DNA from: JANNPJ01 sp965200525 | GTDB taxonomy: Bacteria; Actinomycetota; Actinomycetes; Actinomycetales; Kineosporiaceae | Assembly (NCBI GenBank): GCA_965200525.1 | Contig: OZ241368.1 | Location: 1,922,001-1,986,000 of the forward strand | Length of the DNA stretch: 64,000 bases | Reading direction: 5' to 3' | In this document: positions 50,136 through 58,911 of the stretch, piece by piece | Layout: the number at the start of each line of letters is the position of its first letter | Position numbering within the stretch: the first letter of the stretch is position 1 | The notes under the pieces: model-generated | Told to the model about the DNA's origin: nothing | Databases searched by the model: none | What the model saw: the letters and a program-made list of their open reading frames with translations, nothing else | Program-made: the position numbers and the translations under genes

Positions 50136-52466
50136 TCAACTACGAAGCCGTAGATCCGTCCGCAGCACGTGCCCATGCATACTTACCACCACGGGAAGTT
50201 GACGGCCGACCTCGCCCAGAGCGATGGACGAAACGGGAAACGGCACGGGCAGTGCGCTCACGTACTCGGATCCAGTGTCGAGATCCCAGACCCTCACAGT
50301 CTCGTCCCAAGAGCCGGTGACTGCAATCGAGGTGCCGTCGGGGCAGACCAACACTGCCACCGCATTCACCGTGCTGGTGTGACCACTGAAGGGTTCACTT
50401 GCCGACTCGCCGGTGTCCAGATTCCAGACCCGCACCGTCTCGTCGTATGAGCCGGTGACAGCCATCGGGGTTCCGTCGGGGCGCATCAGGACCGCCACCG
50501 CGCTGACCCATCCGGTGTGGCCGGTAAGGGGCTCACCGATCGGCTGACCGGTGTCCAGATCCCAGACCCGCACCGTCTTGTCATGGGAGCCGGAGATGGC
50601 GATTGGGGTGCCGTCGGGGCGGACCAGGACCGCCACCGCCCTCACCGTGCCGGTGTGGCCGGTAAGGGGTTCACCGATCGGCTGACCGGTGTCCAGATTC
50701 CAGACCCGCACCGTCTCGTCGTATGAGCCGGTGACAGCGATTGGGGTTCCGTCGGGGCGGACCAGGACCGCCACCGCGGTCACCGCGCTGGTGTGGCCGG
50801 TAAGGGGTTCACCGATCGGCTGGCCGGTGTCCAGGTCCCAGACCCGCACCGTCTCGTCGTATGAGCCGGTGACAGCGATTGGGGTTCCGTCGGGGCGGAC
50901 CAGGACCGCCACCGCCCTCACCGTGCCGGTGTGGCCGGTAAGGGGTTCACCAATCGGCTGACCGGTGTCCAGGTCCCAGACCCGCACCAATTTGTCGTCC
51001 GAAACGGTGACAGCGACCGAGGGGCCGTCGGGGCACGCTAGGACCGCCACAGCGTTCAACCAGTTGGTGTGGACGATGTGGGCTCCAACGTCAGGCCGGC
51101 TGGTGTCCAGGTCCCAAGCTCGCACCGACCGATCGGTGGAGCCGGTGACAGTGATCAAGGTGCCGTCGGGGCGCGCCAGGAGCACAATCGTGTTTATCTC
51201 ACCGGTGTGGCCAGTGAGGGGTTCACCAATTGACCGGCCGGTGTTCAGATCCCACACCCGCACCGACCGGTCGTATGAGCCGGTGACAGCGATCGGGGTT
51301 CCGTCGGGGCGCATAAGGACCGCCACCGCGCTCACCTCGCCGGTGTGGCCAGAGAGGGGTTCACCAATTGGCCGGCCGGTATCCAGGTCCCACACCCGCA
51401 CCGACCGGTCAGCAGAGCCGGTGACAGCGACCGAGCTGGCATCGGGGCGAACCAAGACCGCCACCGCGCTAACCTCACCGGTGTGGCCAGTAAGAGGTTC
51501 ACCAATTGGCCGGCCGGTGCCCAGGTTCCAAACCCGCAAGTTTGTATCGTCGGAGACGGTGACAGCGATCGGTGTGCCGTCGGGGCGGACCAAGGCCGCT
51601 ACGGCGGTCACAGTGCGGGTGTGGCCTCTTAGGGGTTCACCGATCGGCTGACCGGTGTCCAGGTCCCACACCCGTACCGCCCCGTCGACCGAGCCGGTAA
51701 CAGCGATTGGGGTGCCGTCAGTGCGCACTAGGACCGCCACGGCGGTGACCCACCCGGTTTGGCCTGCAACGGGTTCACCAAACGGCTGACCGGTGTCCAG
51801 GTCCCAGACCCGCACCGTCTCGTCGTATGAGCCGGTGACAGCGATTGGGGTGCCATCGGGGCGTACCAGGACCGCCACTGAAGTCACCCACCCAGTGTGG
51901 CCGGTAAGGGGTTCACCAAGCGCCTGACCGGCGTCCAGATCCCACAACCGCACCGTCTCGTCCCAGGAGCCGGTAACAGCGATGGGGGTGCCGTCTTCGG
52001 AGCGGACATGGATCGCTGCAGCCGTCACTACGTCGGCGTGACGTCCGATGGTCTCGCTCAAATCCGGTTGCCAGGTGGTCCAACGGGTGCCCCACCGGGA
52101 GCCAGCCGAGGTGGATTGTGTGGATGAATGGGGGGTCCAGAGGTTAAGGGCTGCGGCGTTGGATGCCGGGCTTTCGTGACGCCACCTATGTGTGACCTGT
52201 CTGATTGTGCGTGCGATGCCAGCCACTGAAGCCGGGCTGCTGGTAAGCGCTGTGCGGAGTCGTTCGATGTCGAGATATGGCAGGACGTCTGGCGTTAGGA
52301 CGCGAGCGTCGAGATGGCCGGCGGCTTTGGCATGTTCGACGAGGTGTCGGCGCACGTAGGGGGCAGGTGTCTCGTGTGACGCCTGGTCTTCGATGAGGTG
52401 GGTAAGGGTCCGCGTTATCCGTGCCTCAACCCGGCTCGTCTCAGAATCGTTTGCGGGCTTAGTCAT
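50136..52466 (-). CDS. WD40 beta-propeller protein A with STAND-linker N-terminus
   Basis: 776 residues from the ATG at 52466 (MTKPANDSETSRV). The N-terminal about 130 residues are helical, with PYVRRHLVEHAKAAGHLD and RVLTPDVLPYLDIERLRTAL. This segment normally lies between the NTPase and WD40 parts of STAND proteins. Then come 13 recognisable 46-residue WD repeats, each close to RVWDLDTGQPIGEPLTGHTG plus AVAVLVRPDGTPIAVTGS, enough for two seven-bladed propellers. Propellers bind proteins, so this is a likely sensor. Its ATG overlaps the stop of the caspase/STAND gene by 8 bases. The repeats are nearly identical at the DNA level. Confidence 0.92.
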   Translation of the reverse strand: MTKPANDSETSRVEARITRTLTHLIEDQASHETPAPYVRRHLVEHAKAAGHLDARVLTPDVLPYLDIERLRTALTSSPASVAGIARTIRQVTHRWRHESPASNAAALNLWTPHSSTQSTSAGSRWGTRWTTWQPDLSETIGRHADVVTAAAIHVRSEDGTPIAVTGSWDETVRLWDLDAGQALGEPLTGHTGWVTSVAVLVRPDGTPIAVTGSYDETVRVWDLDTGQPFGEPVAGQTGWVTAVAVLVRTDGTPIAVTGSVDGAVRVWDLDTGQPIGEPLRGHTRTVTAVAALVRPDGTPIAVTVSDDTNLRVWNLGTGRPIGEPLTGHTGEVSAVAVLVRPDASSVAVTGSADRSVRVWDLDTGRPIGEPLSGHTGEVSAVAVLMRPDGTPIAVTGSYDRSVRVWDLNTGRSIGEPLTGHTGEINTIVLLARPDGTLITVTGSTDRSVRAWDLDTSRPDVGAHIVHTNWLNAVAVLACPDGPSVAVTVSDDKLVRVWDLDTGQPIGEPLTGHTGTVRAVAVLVRPDGTPIAVTGSYDETVRVWDLDTGQPIGEPLTGHTSAVTAVAVLVRPDGTPIAVTGSYDETVRVWNLDTGQPIGEPLTGHTGTVRAVAVLVRPDGTPIAISGSHDKTVRVWDLDTGQPIGEPLTGHTGWVSAVAVLMRPDGTPMAVTGSYDETVRVWNLDTGESASEPFSGHTSTVNAVAVLVCPDGTSIAVTGSWDETVRVWDLDTGSEYVSALPVPFPVSSIALGEVGRQLPVVVSMHGHVLRTDLRLRS
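50270..52010. repeat. 138-bp in-frame WD40-coding repeats in gene A
   Basis: About 12-13 head-to-tail copies of a 138-bp unit. Marker words such as GACCGGTGTCCAGATCCCAG recur with a 138-base spacing (for example 50,547 and 50,685). Neighbouring copies around 50,540-50,960 are the most alike, and those at 51,000-51,250 are more diverged. Confidence 0.85.
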
Positions 52467-54501
52467 TGGGGTCGTAGAGCAAGTTGGCCCAATTATCGCG
52501 CAGGGTGGCACGCAGGGCGTCGTGGAAGAGACGGTATACGGTGATGTCGTCTTCGACGTCGGTGATCAGGTAGGCGCTGATGCCGGAGGCGAGCAGCGCT
52601 GCGATGTCCCGGTCGCCGTATTTGCCGTGGCGGTCGGCGACGGCGTTGGCGACCAGGGGCCAGATTTCGCCCCAGGGCAGGCCTCGCCCGTAGGCGAAGG
52701 CGACCGCCCGCAGGAGTTCCACTGCTTCCAGGCGCCGGTCGGGGTCGGGGAAGAGGCGGCGCAGGTCGGCCCGAAACGCGCCGACCACGCCGTCATCGAT
52801 GGTGTCCAGCCAGAGCGCGTCGCCCGGGTCGACGAGGTTACGTTGCTGGGTGAGGGCAGTTGCCGCGAGGCGGGCGACCAGGAAGCTGCGTCCGACTCGG
52901 GCTGCGATCACGGTGGCCAGTTGGGCGGCACGCTGGTGATGTTCGGCTGGTGCGTACGGGGAAGTGGGGGTATGACGCAGGATGCTGGCCGCGTAGTCGC
53001 GCACGTCGCTTTGATGCCACCAGGGGTCTTCGTCCACCCTCAGCCGGTCAGCGGACATCAGCCTTTCCACCTGGTCGGCCAGCGGACCCCTCGGGCCGGT
53101 GGCGGCGAGCCGATCGTCAGGGCCGGCGGGCGAGCGAACCCCGACCAGCAGTCGCAAGTTCGGACTCTCGGCGAGATGCGCGAGCATCCGGGCCACCCCA
53201 ATCGGATCTTCGGCCTCGTCCAAGGCATCGAGGACCACGATGAGGACGCTGGGCCGGGCATCGAGGGTGGCCCGACAGGCGGCAATCCGCATCGTGAGGT
53301 CAGCGTCGCCGCGGGTTTCCTCCGGCCGCTGTGCGCCCATGGCAGCGCTGAGCTGGCCAAGCACTTCATGCGGGTACTTCCCGGTGGCCAGGACGGCGAC
53401 GTCTATAGCCCCCACCGGCGGGCGCAGGTCGGCCGGGATGTCAGATACCTCACCGCGATAAGTGGCAAGAAAGGCGGGGTCGCTAAGGGTGACGAGGCGA
53501 GCCAGGACGGCGGACTTCCCACACCCGGCGCCGCCGGTCACCAGGGTGACGTTGGGACTAGTTCGCACGTGCAGGTGCTCACCGCTACGGGCGGGTGAGG
53601 TAGTGGCGATCAGTTCACGCATCAGATCAGCGCGGCCGGTGAACAACCAGCGGGCGTCGCTGGCCCCTTGGGCCCGCGGCGCCCAGTGCGTATCCAGGTC
53701 TGCTTGGGGCAGCGCGAGGTCGTGCCTGCGGGACTGGGTCATGACGCTGTCGGCTTCGCTGAAGTGCGGGTTAGGCAGGCAGACATGCTCGGCGTTGGGA
53801 TTGCCGCGATAGAGCGGGACGAGGTCCTGATCAGGCAGATATTCGCGGACCGTCTCGATGAAGTCACTGACCCGAAAGTACCGGCGGTTGCGGCCGTACT
53901 TCTCGCCTTGCCCGCTACGCAGTTTCCCTACCGCATGGGTGATCGCGGACGTCAGAGCCCCGGGGGCGGCTTCATCGTTCTTGGAGGCACTGGGCAGAAT
54001 CAGCCAGGACTCGGGCAGGTCGGCGTCCAGGCGAACCGTGTCGGCGGCCACTTTGCCGGCGTAGCAGGCGTCGATGACCAGGAGCAGATGCCGCACGCCA
54101 TTGCGTCGGCGCAACCAGTTGATCAGGTCCCCGGTGCGCAGAGCCGTCCCGGCCAGGTCATCGCTCTCGGACTCCCGCAGGACCAGGTAGTGGGTCTCGT
54201 CGGCGGTGACACCGTGACCGGTCACGAAAACGACCGCCGCATCAGCCTCAGTCCACGGCCGCGGCGGCTTCCGGAAAGCCGCCCGGATGGCGTCCTCATC
54301 AGGGTTCTGGGACAACGAGGGAAAGGCTCGGGCGAAAGCCCGCGCACCCAGTCGGTCTTTGTCTTCCAGCCATCGACTGAGCTCGCGGATCTCCTCGGCC
54401 ACCGGGAGAGCAGTGAACGTGGGGTCCTCGTACTCGCCGGTCGCGACGGCGACGAAGTGGCGACGCTGGATTCCCGTATCAACTGCCCGCTGCTCGCTCA
54501 C
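52459..54501 (-). CDS. Caspase-like (C14) protease fused to a STAND-type NTPase
   Basis: 680 residues. Residues about 12-245 are a caspase/metacaspase domain with His96 in VVFVTGHGV and Cys146 in LLVIDACYAG, the intact dyad. Residues about 285-560 form a STAND/NACHT-like ATPase: FTGRADLMRELI entry, P-loop TGGAGCGKSA (322-331) and Walker B VLIVVLDALDEA. A winged-helix-like end follows (YRLFHDALRATLRDN). In fused homologues this end leads directly into the WD40 linker, which here begins in the next gene. It should be an NTP-gated, self-activating protease. It overlaps the hydrolase gene by ATGA and WD40 gene A by 8 bases. Confidence 0.92.
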   Translation of the reverse strand: MSEQRAVDTGIQRRHFVAVATGEYEDPTFTALPVAEEIRELSRWLEDKDRLGARAFARAFPSLSQNPDEDAIRAAFRKPPRPWTEADAAVVFVTGHGVTADETHYLVLRESESDDLAGTALRTGDLINWLRRRNGVRHLLLVIDACYAGKVAADTVRLDADLPESWLILPSASKNDEAAPGALTSAITHAVGKLRSGQGEKYGRNRRYFRVSDFIETVREYLPDQDLVPLYRGNPNAEHVCLPNPHFSEADSVMTQSRRHDLALPQADLDTHWAPRAQGASDARWLFTGRADLMRELIATTSPARSGEHLHVRTSPNVTLVTGGAGCGKSAVLARLVTLSDPAFLATYRGEVSDIPADLRPPVGAIDVAVLATGKYPHEVLGQLSAAMGAQRPEETRGDADLTMRIAACRATLDARPSVLIVVLDALDEAEDPIGVARMLAHLAESPNLRLLVGVRSPAGPDDRLAATGPRGPLADQVERLMSADRLRVDEDPWWHQSDVRDYAASILRHTPTSPYAPAEHHQRAAQLATVIAARVGRSFLVARLAATALTQQRNLVDPGDALWLDTIDDGVVGAFRADLRRLFPDPDRRLEAVELLRAVAFAYGRGLPWGEIWPLVANAVADRHGKYGDRDIAALLASGISAYLITDVEDDITVYRLFHDALRATLRDNWANLLYDPND

Positions 54502-55370
54502 GTGTCCTGCCTATCGAGGTAGGGGGCCGCGGCCAGGATCGCTGATCCCGTTTCCTGCTTCCCCAGATAGCGAGCCACGTTGTGGGCGTCGCCCTCATTG
54601 TCCACGTGCCGATCGATCACCCCGGCCCACCACACGCTTAAGTCGCCGGCGCAGGCCACTGGGTCACGAACGTCACGGACGTTCACCCACGCTGCCACAC
54701 TTTCCGGAAGCCCGGCCTCGGTGCCCGCGCCGAGAAACGGCTCCGGCAAACGGGACTGAACCATTCGTAGGCCCAACGGCGAACCCAAGGTCAGCAGCAG
54801 ATTCAACTCGTGGTCAGGGTGTTGACGGACGTACTCCAGGGCGAGCACCGATCCCAACGAGTGCCCAATCAAGATCCGCGATCCTGAGGTCACCGTCTCC
54901 GCGACGATCGCATCAGCTCTTAGTTTCAGTTCGGGGTCGCTCAGATACCGGCGCACCTGCCGCAAAGTCCCCAGGTACAGAATCCCAGCCGCCCGGCCGA
55001 ACCTGGCGTCCAGCGCCCTCAACACACTCTGAAGCGCCACCGGCATCCGGGTGTACCCCTTCTCGGGTGACAGCTGCGCAGCCGAAGCAATCTCGTCCTC
55101 GGTCAGCACCTCCCACGCCGCCTCCATCACGTTCGCGAGCTCCTCGTCTCCCAGGTCATTGGGGGCGTTGTCCTTCAGCTCAGAACCTTTACGGACCGGC
55201 GGGCCGGTTTTCAGGAAGAGACTGCCGTAAAAAGCCAGATCCACCGGGACGTCGACCACCGGGCCGCCGCAGGCAGCGGCCACACCATCGGTGAGGGCCG
55301 GCGCCCAGTCCCGCAGCAGTTGCCGTGCGCCCAACTGCTGCTGCCCGATCCCATGCACGCCAACGATCAC
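54498..55370 (-). CDS. Alpha/beta hydrolase (PGAP1/lipase-like serine hydrolase)
   Basis: 290 residues. It opens with the oxyanion segment MIVGVHGIGQQQ. The nucleophile elbow is GHSLGS with Ser171. A plausible acid is Asp236 in VRDVRDPVACAGDL, and His263 in EGDAHNVARYL completes the triad. A helical lid lies between about 60 and 140. There is no signal peptide, so it acts in the cytoplasm or on the inner leaflet. Such hydrolases appear as lipase or esterase effectors in bacterial conflict operons. ATGA overlaps at both ends tie it to WD40 gene B (upstream) and the caspase/STAND gene (downstream). Confidence 0.88.
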   Translation of the reverse strand: MIVGVHGIGQQQLGARQLLRDWAPALTDGVAAACGGPVVDVPVDLAFYGSLFLKTGPPVRKGSELKDNAPNDLGDEELANVMEAAWEVLTEDEIASAAQLSPEKGYTRMPVALQSVLRALDARFGRAAGILYLGTLRQVRRYLSDPELKLRADAIVAETVTSGSRILIGHSLGSVLALEYVRQHPDHELNLLLTLGSPLGLRMVQSRLPEPFLGAGTEAGLPESVAAWVNVRDVRDPVACAGDLSVWWAGVIDRHVDNEGDAHNVARYLGKQETGSAILAAAPYLDRQDT

Positions 55371-57766
55371 AGCTCCACCTCGGTTGGGAAGTTCACCATC
55401 AGCACACCCTGGCCGGCAACGAGAAGACTCGCGGGTTGCAACGACGACACCACAGCTAGCGAGGAGATGCTGGACGGACTGTGCAGGACTGGGTAGCGCG
55501 TTGACACCATGGCCATTAGGTCCCAGACCCGCACTGCACCGTCGTCGGAGCCGGTGACAGCGATTGGGGTGCCGTCGGGACGGACCAAGACTGCCACCGC
55601 CCTCACCGTGCCGGTGTGGCCGGTGAGGGGTTCACCGATCGGCTGACCGGTGTCCAGATCCCACACCCGCACCGTCTTGTCGTAGGAGCCCGTGACGACA
55701 ATCGGGGTGGCGTCGGGGCGGACCAGGACCGCCACTGCACTCACCGCGCTGGTGTGGCCGGTGAGGGGTTCACCGATCGGCCGACCGGTGTCCAGATTCC
55801 ACACCCGCACCGACCGGTCGTCGGAGCCAGTGACAGCAATCGGCGTGCCGTCGGGGCGGACCAAGGCCGCCACCGCGATGACCGGGCCGGTGTGGCCGGT
55901 GAGGGGTTCCCCGATCGGCTGCCCGGTGTCCAGGTTCCAGACCCGTACGGTCTCATCCCAGGAGCCGGTGACGGCGATCGGGATGCCGTCGGGGCGAACC
56001 AAGGCCGCCACCGCGATGACCGGGCCGGTGTGGCCGGTGAGGGGTTCCCCGATCGGTCGGCCAGCATCTAGATCCAAGGTCCGCACCGTCGCGTCGTGGG
56101 AGCCAGTCACAGCAATGAAGGTGCCGTCGCGGCGGACAAGAACCGCTAACGCCATCACCCAATGGGAGTGGCCGGTGAGGGCGTTACCGATCGGCCGGCC
56201 AGTATCCAGGTCCCAGACCCGAACTGTCTGGTCGTGCGAGCTGGTGACAGCAATACGGGTGCCGTCGAGGCGGACATGGGCCGCCACCGCGCCCACCCAG
56301 TTGGTGTGGCCGACGAGGGGTTCACCGATCCGCCGACCAGCGTCCAAGTCCCAGACCCGCACCGTCTCGTCGTGCGAGCCCGTGACGACAATCGGGGCGG
56401 CATCGGGGCGAACCAGGACCGCCACCGCGCTTACCCAGTTGGTGTGGCCGGTGAGGGGTTCACCGATCGGCCGACCGGTGTCCAGATTCCACACCCGCAC
56501 CGACCGGTCGTCGGAGCCAGTGACAGCAATCGGCGTGCCGTCGGGGCGGAACAAGGCCGCCACCGCGATGACCGGGCCGGTGTGGCCGGTGAGGGGTTCA
56601 CCGATCGGCCGACCGGTGTCCAGATCCCAGACCCGCACCGTCTCATCCCAAGAGCCCGTGACAGCGATCGGGATACCGTCGGGGCGAACCAAGACTGCCA
56701 CCGCCCTGACCGTGCTGGCGTGGCCAATGAGGGGTTCACCGATCAGCTGGCCGGTGTCCAGATTCCACACTCGCACCGACCGGTCGGTGCAGCCAGTGAC
56801 AGCAATCGGCGTGCCGTCGGGGCGGACCAAGACCGCCACCGCGCTCACCGAGCTGCCGTGGCCGGTGAGGGGTTCACCGATCGGCTGGCCGGTGTCCAGA
56901 TCCCAGACCCGCACCGTCTCATCCCAAGAGCCCGTGACAGCGATCGGGATACCGTCGGGGCGAACCAGGACCGCTACCGCAAACACCGGGCCGGTGTGGC
57001 CGGTCAGGGCTTGACCGATCGGTCGGCCAGCATCCAGATCCCAGACCCGCACCGTCGCGTCGTGGGAGCCGGTCACAGCAATGAGGGTGCCGTCACGGCG
57101 CATAAGGACCGCCACCGCGCTCACCGTGCTGATGTGGCCGGTGAGGGGTTCACCGATCGGCCGACCGGTGTCCAGATTCCACACCCGCACCGACCGGTCG
57201 TCGGAGCCAGTGACAGCAATCGGCGTGCCGTCAGGGCGCACCAAGACCGCCACCGCTCGCACCCCGCCCCGGAGACGTCCGATGATCTCGCCGACACCGA
57301 CCGGCCACGAGGCCCAACTGACATCCCAATGGGTGTCCCCACGTGCGATTGGCGGCAAGCCAAGCGCACTCGACCAGATGTCTAAAGCACCGGCGTTCGC
57401 GGCCGGAGCATTCCAGTCCCAAACATGAGCGGCGCCCCGCCAGGCGCGCACGCTTGCGGGCACAAAGGCGCCATTCTTACCAAGGCGGCTCAAAGCTGCC
57501 CGGTATCGGCCGGCATCCACGAAAGGCAAGAACTGCGGTGCCGTTAGGGACAGAGGCAATTCACCCCCACCTGCTGCATGCTCCACAAGATGGCGCCTCA
57601 CGTATGCAGGAGGGGCCACAACGCCATTACGTGCATCCCGACTCAGACTCGCCAACAGAGAAAGCTCAGCGGTGATCCGCCGTTCAACCACCATGACATC
57701 AACATCGCCCCCTGCCTCCACGATGCCTCCCGTCTCGAATTCGCTGTGCCTGCCTTGCTGCTTCAT
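55367..57766 (-). CDS. WD40 beta-propeller protein B with STAND-linker N-terminus
   Basis: 799 residues, ATG at 57766 (MKQQGRHSEF). MVVERRITAEL at 57694 is an alternative start. The helical N-terminus carries AYVRRHLVEHAAGGGELPLS and PQFLPFVDAGRYRAALSRLG, homologous to that of protein A, but no NTPase precedes it. It has 13 recognisable 46-residue WD repeats (RVWNLDTGRPIGEPLTGHTS and similar), again fitting 14 blades. A divergent end follows (VLHSPSSISSLAVVSSL). It is the first gene of the four-gene operon, so a free sensor or decoy propeller is made before the effectors. Confidence 0.92.
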   Translation of the reverse strand: MKQQGRHSEFETGGIVEAGGDVDVMVVERRITAELSLLASLSRDARNGVVAPPAYVRRHLVEHAAGGGELPLSLTAPQFLPFVDAGRYRAALSRLGKNGAFVPASVRAWRGAAHVWDWNAPAANAGALDIWSSALGLPPIARGDTHWDVSWASWPVGVGEIIGRLRGGVRAVAVLVRPDGTPIAVTGSDDRSVRVWNLDTGRPIGEPLTGHISTVSAVAVLMRRDGTLIAVTGSHDATVRVWDLDAGRPIGQALTGHTGPVFAVAVLVRPDGIPIAVTGSWDETVRVWDLDTGQPIGEPLTGHGSSVSAVAVLVRPDGTPIAVTGCTDRSVRVWNLDTGQLIGEPLIGHASTVRAVAVLVRPDGIPIAVTGSWDETVRVWDLDTGRPIGEPLTGHTGPVIAVAALFRPDGTPIAVTGSDDRSVRVWNLDTGRPIGEPLTGHTNWVSAVAVLVRPDAAPIVVTGSHDETVRVWDLDAGRRIGEPLVGHTNWVGAVAAHVRLDGTRIAVTSSHDQTVRVWDLDTGRPIGNALTGHSHWVMALAVLVRRDGTFIAVTGSHDATVRTLDLDAGRPIGEPLTGHTGPVIAVAALVRPDGIPIAVTGSWDETVRVWNLDTGQPIGEPLTGHTGPVIAVAALVRPDGTPIAVTGSDDRSVRVWNLDTGRPIGEPLTGHTSAVSAVAVLVRPDATPIVVTGSYDKTVRVWDLDTGQPIGEPLTGHTGTVRAVAVLVRPDGTPIAVTGSDDGAVRVWDLMAMVSTRYPVLHSPSSISSLAVVSSLQPASLLVAGQGVLMVNFPTEVEL
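55500..57290. repeat. 138-bp in-frame WD40-coding repeats in gene B
   Basis: About 12-13 copies of the same 138-bp type of unit as in gene A, with copies around 55,780-56,050 and 56,440-57,000 nearly identical. The same words (GACCGGTGTCCAGATTCCAC) occur in both genes, so exchange between the two arrays is possible. Confidence 0.85.
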
Positions 57767-57961
57767 CCTGCCAGGCGACCCTGGTGGCGCGGGGCCTCTT
57801 CAAGCCCATCTCGAGCAACCTGCCCGCCAGCGATGCCATCCACGGCCGCAACCAGCCGACGTCGCCATGATTGGGGCAGCTTGAGCTAAGGCTGACCGAC
57901 TACCCTGACCGACCCCGCAACCCTGAACGAGGATGTCGGGAAAGCTGGGTAGGCATCGCGC

Positions 57962-58513
57962 CTACACGGGATCCGTTGCCCCTCTCATTAGCTCCATGGG
58001 AATTGTCACTTCAACGTCTTGATCGCCCGCCCGGGAAATGGCCGTGGCTGGGAGGGTCAAGACCGCGTCGCCGAGGAGGTCGCGCCGGCGGACAACCTGA
58101 ACGGGGCCGGTCCAGCTGTCGCTAGGCCAGGTCTCCGTCAGGACTTGGGGAGAGTCGGGCGCGCCCAGGTCGCGATCAAGTGTCTCCATGGCGTTGCGGG
58201 CTCTCCGGACCAGCTCAGGTGATGGCTGCTGGCCAACCTCGAAAACGCCGACGAAGTCGACGGAGCCTCCAGCGCCCTCAACATCTTGACTTCCCGATTC
58301 AGCCTGCTCGGCCATGACGCTGCGGCGGACCCCAGTCGGATCCCAGTGACCGTCTGGCCCAACAGCGACCTCGTCCTCGATGAGCACCCTCAGGATCGGG
58401 CGCCGCAGGAAGCCATCACCATCCAAATAGACGGACTCGTGACTCAGCCCACCAGCGGGTGCAATCGAGACCGGGCTCCAGATTCGCGTATCCACCGGAC
58501 CATCGTGACGCAA
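57962..58513 (-). CDS. Hypothetical protein upstream of the WD40/caspase operon
   Basis: 183 residues, from TTG 58513. GTG at 58495 is an alternative, and neither has a clear ribosome site. Beta-rich start (PVSIAPAGGLSHESVYLDGD, then GFLRRPILRVLIEDEVAVGP), a middle helix (SPELVRRARNAMETLDRDLG) and a C-terminal beta segment (DAVLTLPATAISRAGDQDVE). The composition looks coding. I do not recognise the family. It lies 195 bases upstream of WD40 gene B in the same direction and could belong to the same system. Confidence 0.5.
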   Translation of the reverse strand: MRHDGPVDTRIWSPVSIAPAGGLSHESVYLDGDGFLRRPILRVLIEDEVAVGPDGHWDPTGVRRSVMAEQAESGSQDVEGAGGSVDFVGVFEVGQQPSPELVRRARNAMETLDRDLGAPDSPQVLTETWPSDSWTGPVQVVRRRDLLGDAVLTLPATAISRAGDQDVEVTIPMELMRGATDPV

Positions 58514-58911
58514 AGGACGTCGTCATGAGGCGCAGTCTGCACCACCTGGACGAGGCCACCGGAACCGCCAGCCACGGCGTCGACCTGGATGGCCTCATAT
58601 CGGCAGCAACACACACCGAGGGCGCGGATAGCAGACGGCAAGCACCGCCGCCGGAGGACGGTCGTCCCGCCGATCTCTCGTTACTTGAGCACACGGAAGC
58701 GTCTGGCTGAGCTTCTTGAGTGTCCTCAGCTGCTTTGACTGGCTGTGATCCGTTCCACGAACCGATCCATGGCGGCAGCATCCTCAGCGTAGGTGACGTC
58801 GTGGACTCAGTGCGAAGGGTCCACGAGAGTTCGGATCTCGATGCGTTGGGCCACTTCAATCGGGCTGGGCCTGCCAGCTCTCGCGGCGCATCTGCACGGC
58901 CACGGTAATCT
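58514..58911. other. Degraded stretch between the hypothetical gene and the Type ISP gene
   Basis: No intact gene. On the minus strand (about 58,880-58,730) a frame reads EVAQRIEIRTLVDPSH, stop, VHDVTYAEDAAAMDRFVERI and then stops after TASQSS. It looks like the end of a lost gene with one internal stop. The evidence is weak. Confidence 0.3.

Noticed and set aside
50136..57300. Regular repeats considered as a CRISPR array
   Set aside because: The 138-bp units are continuous, without unique spacers, and encode WD40 repeats in frame.
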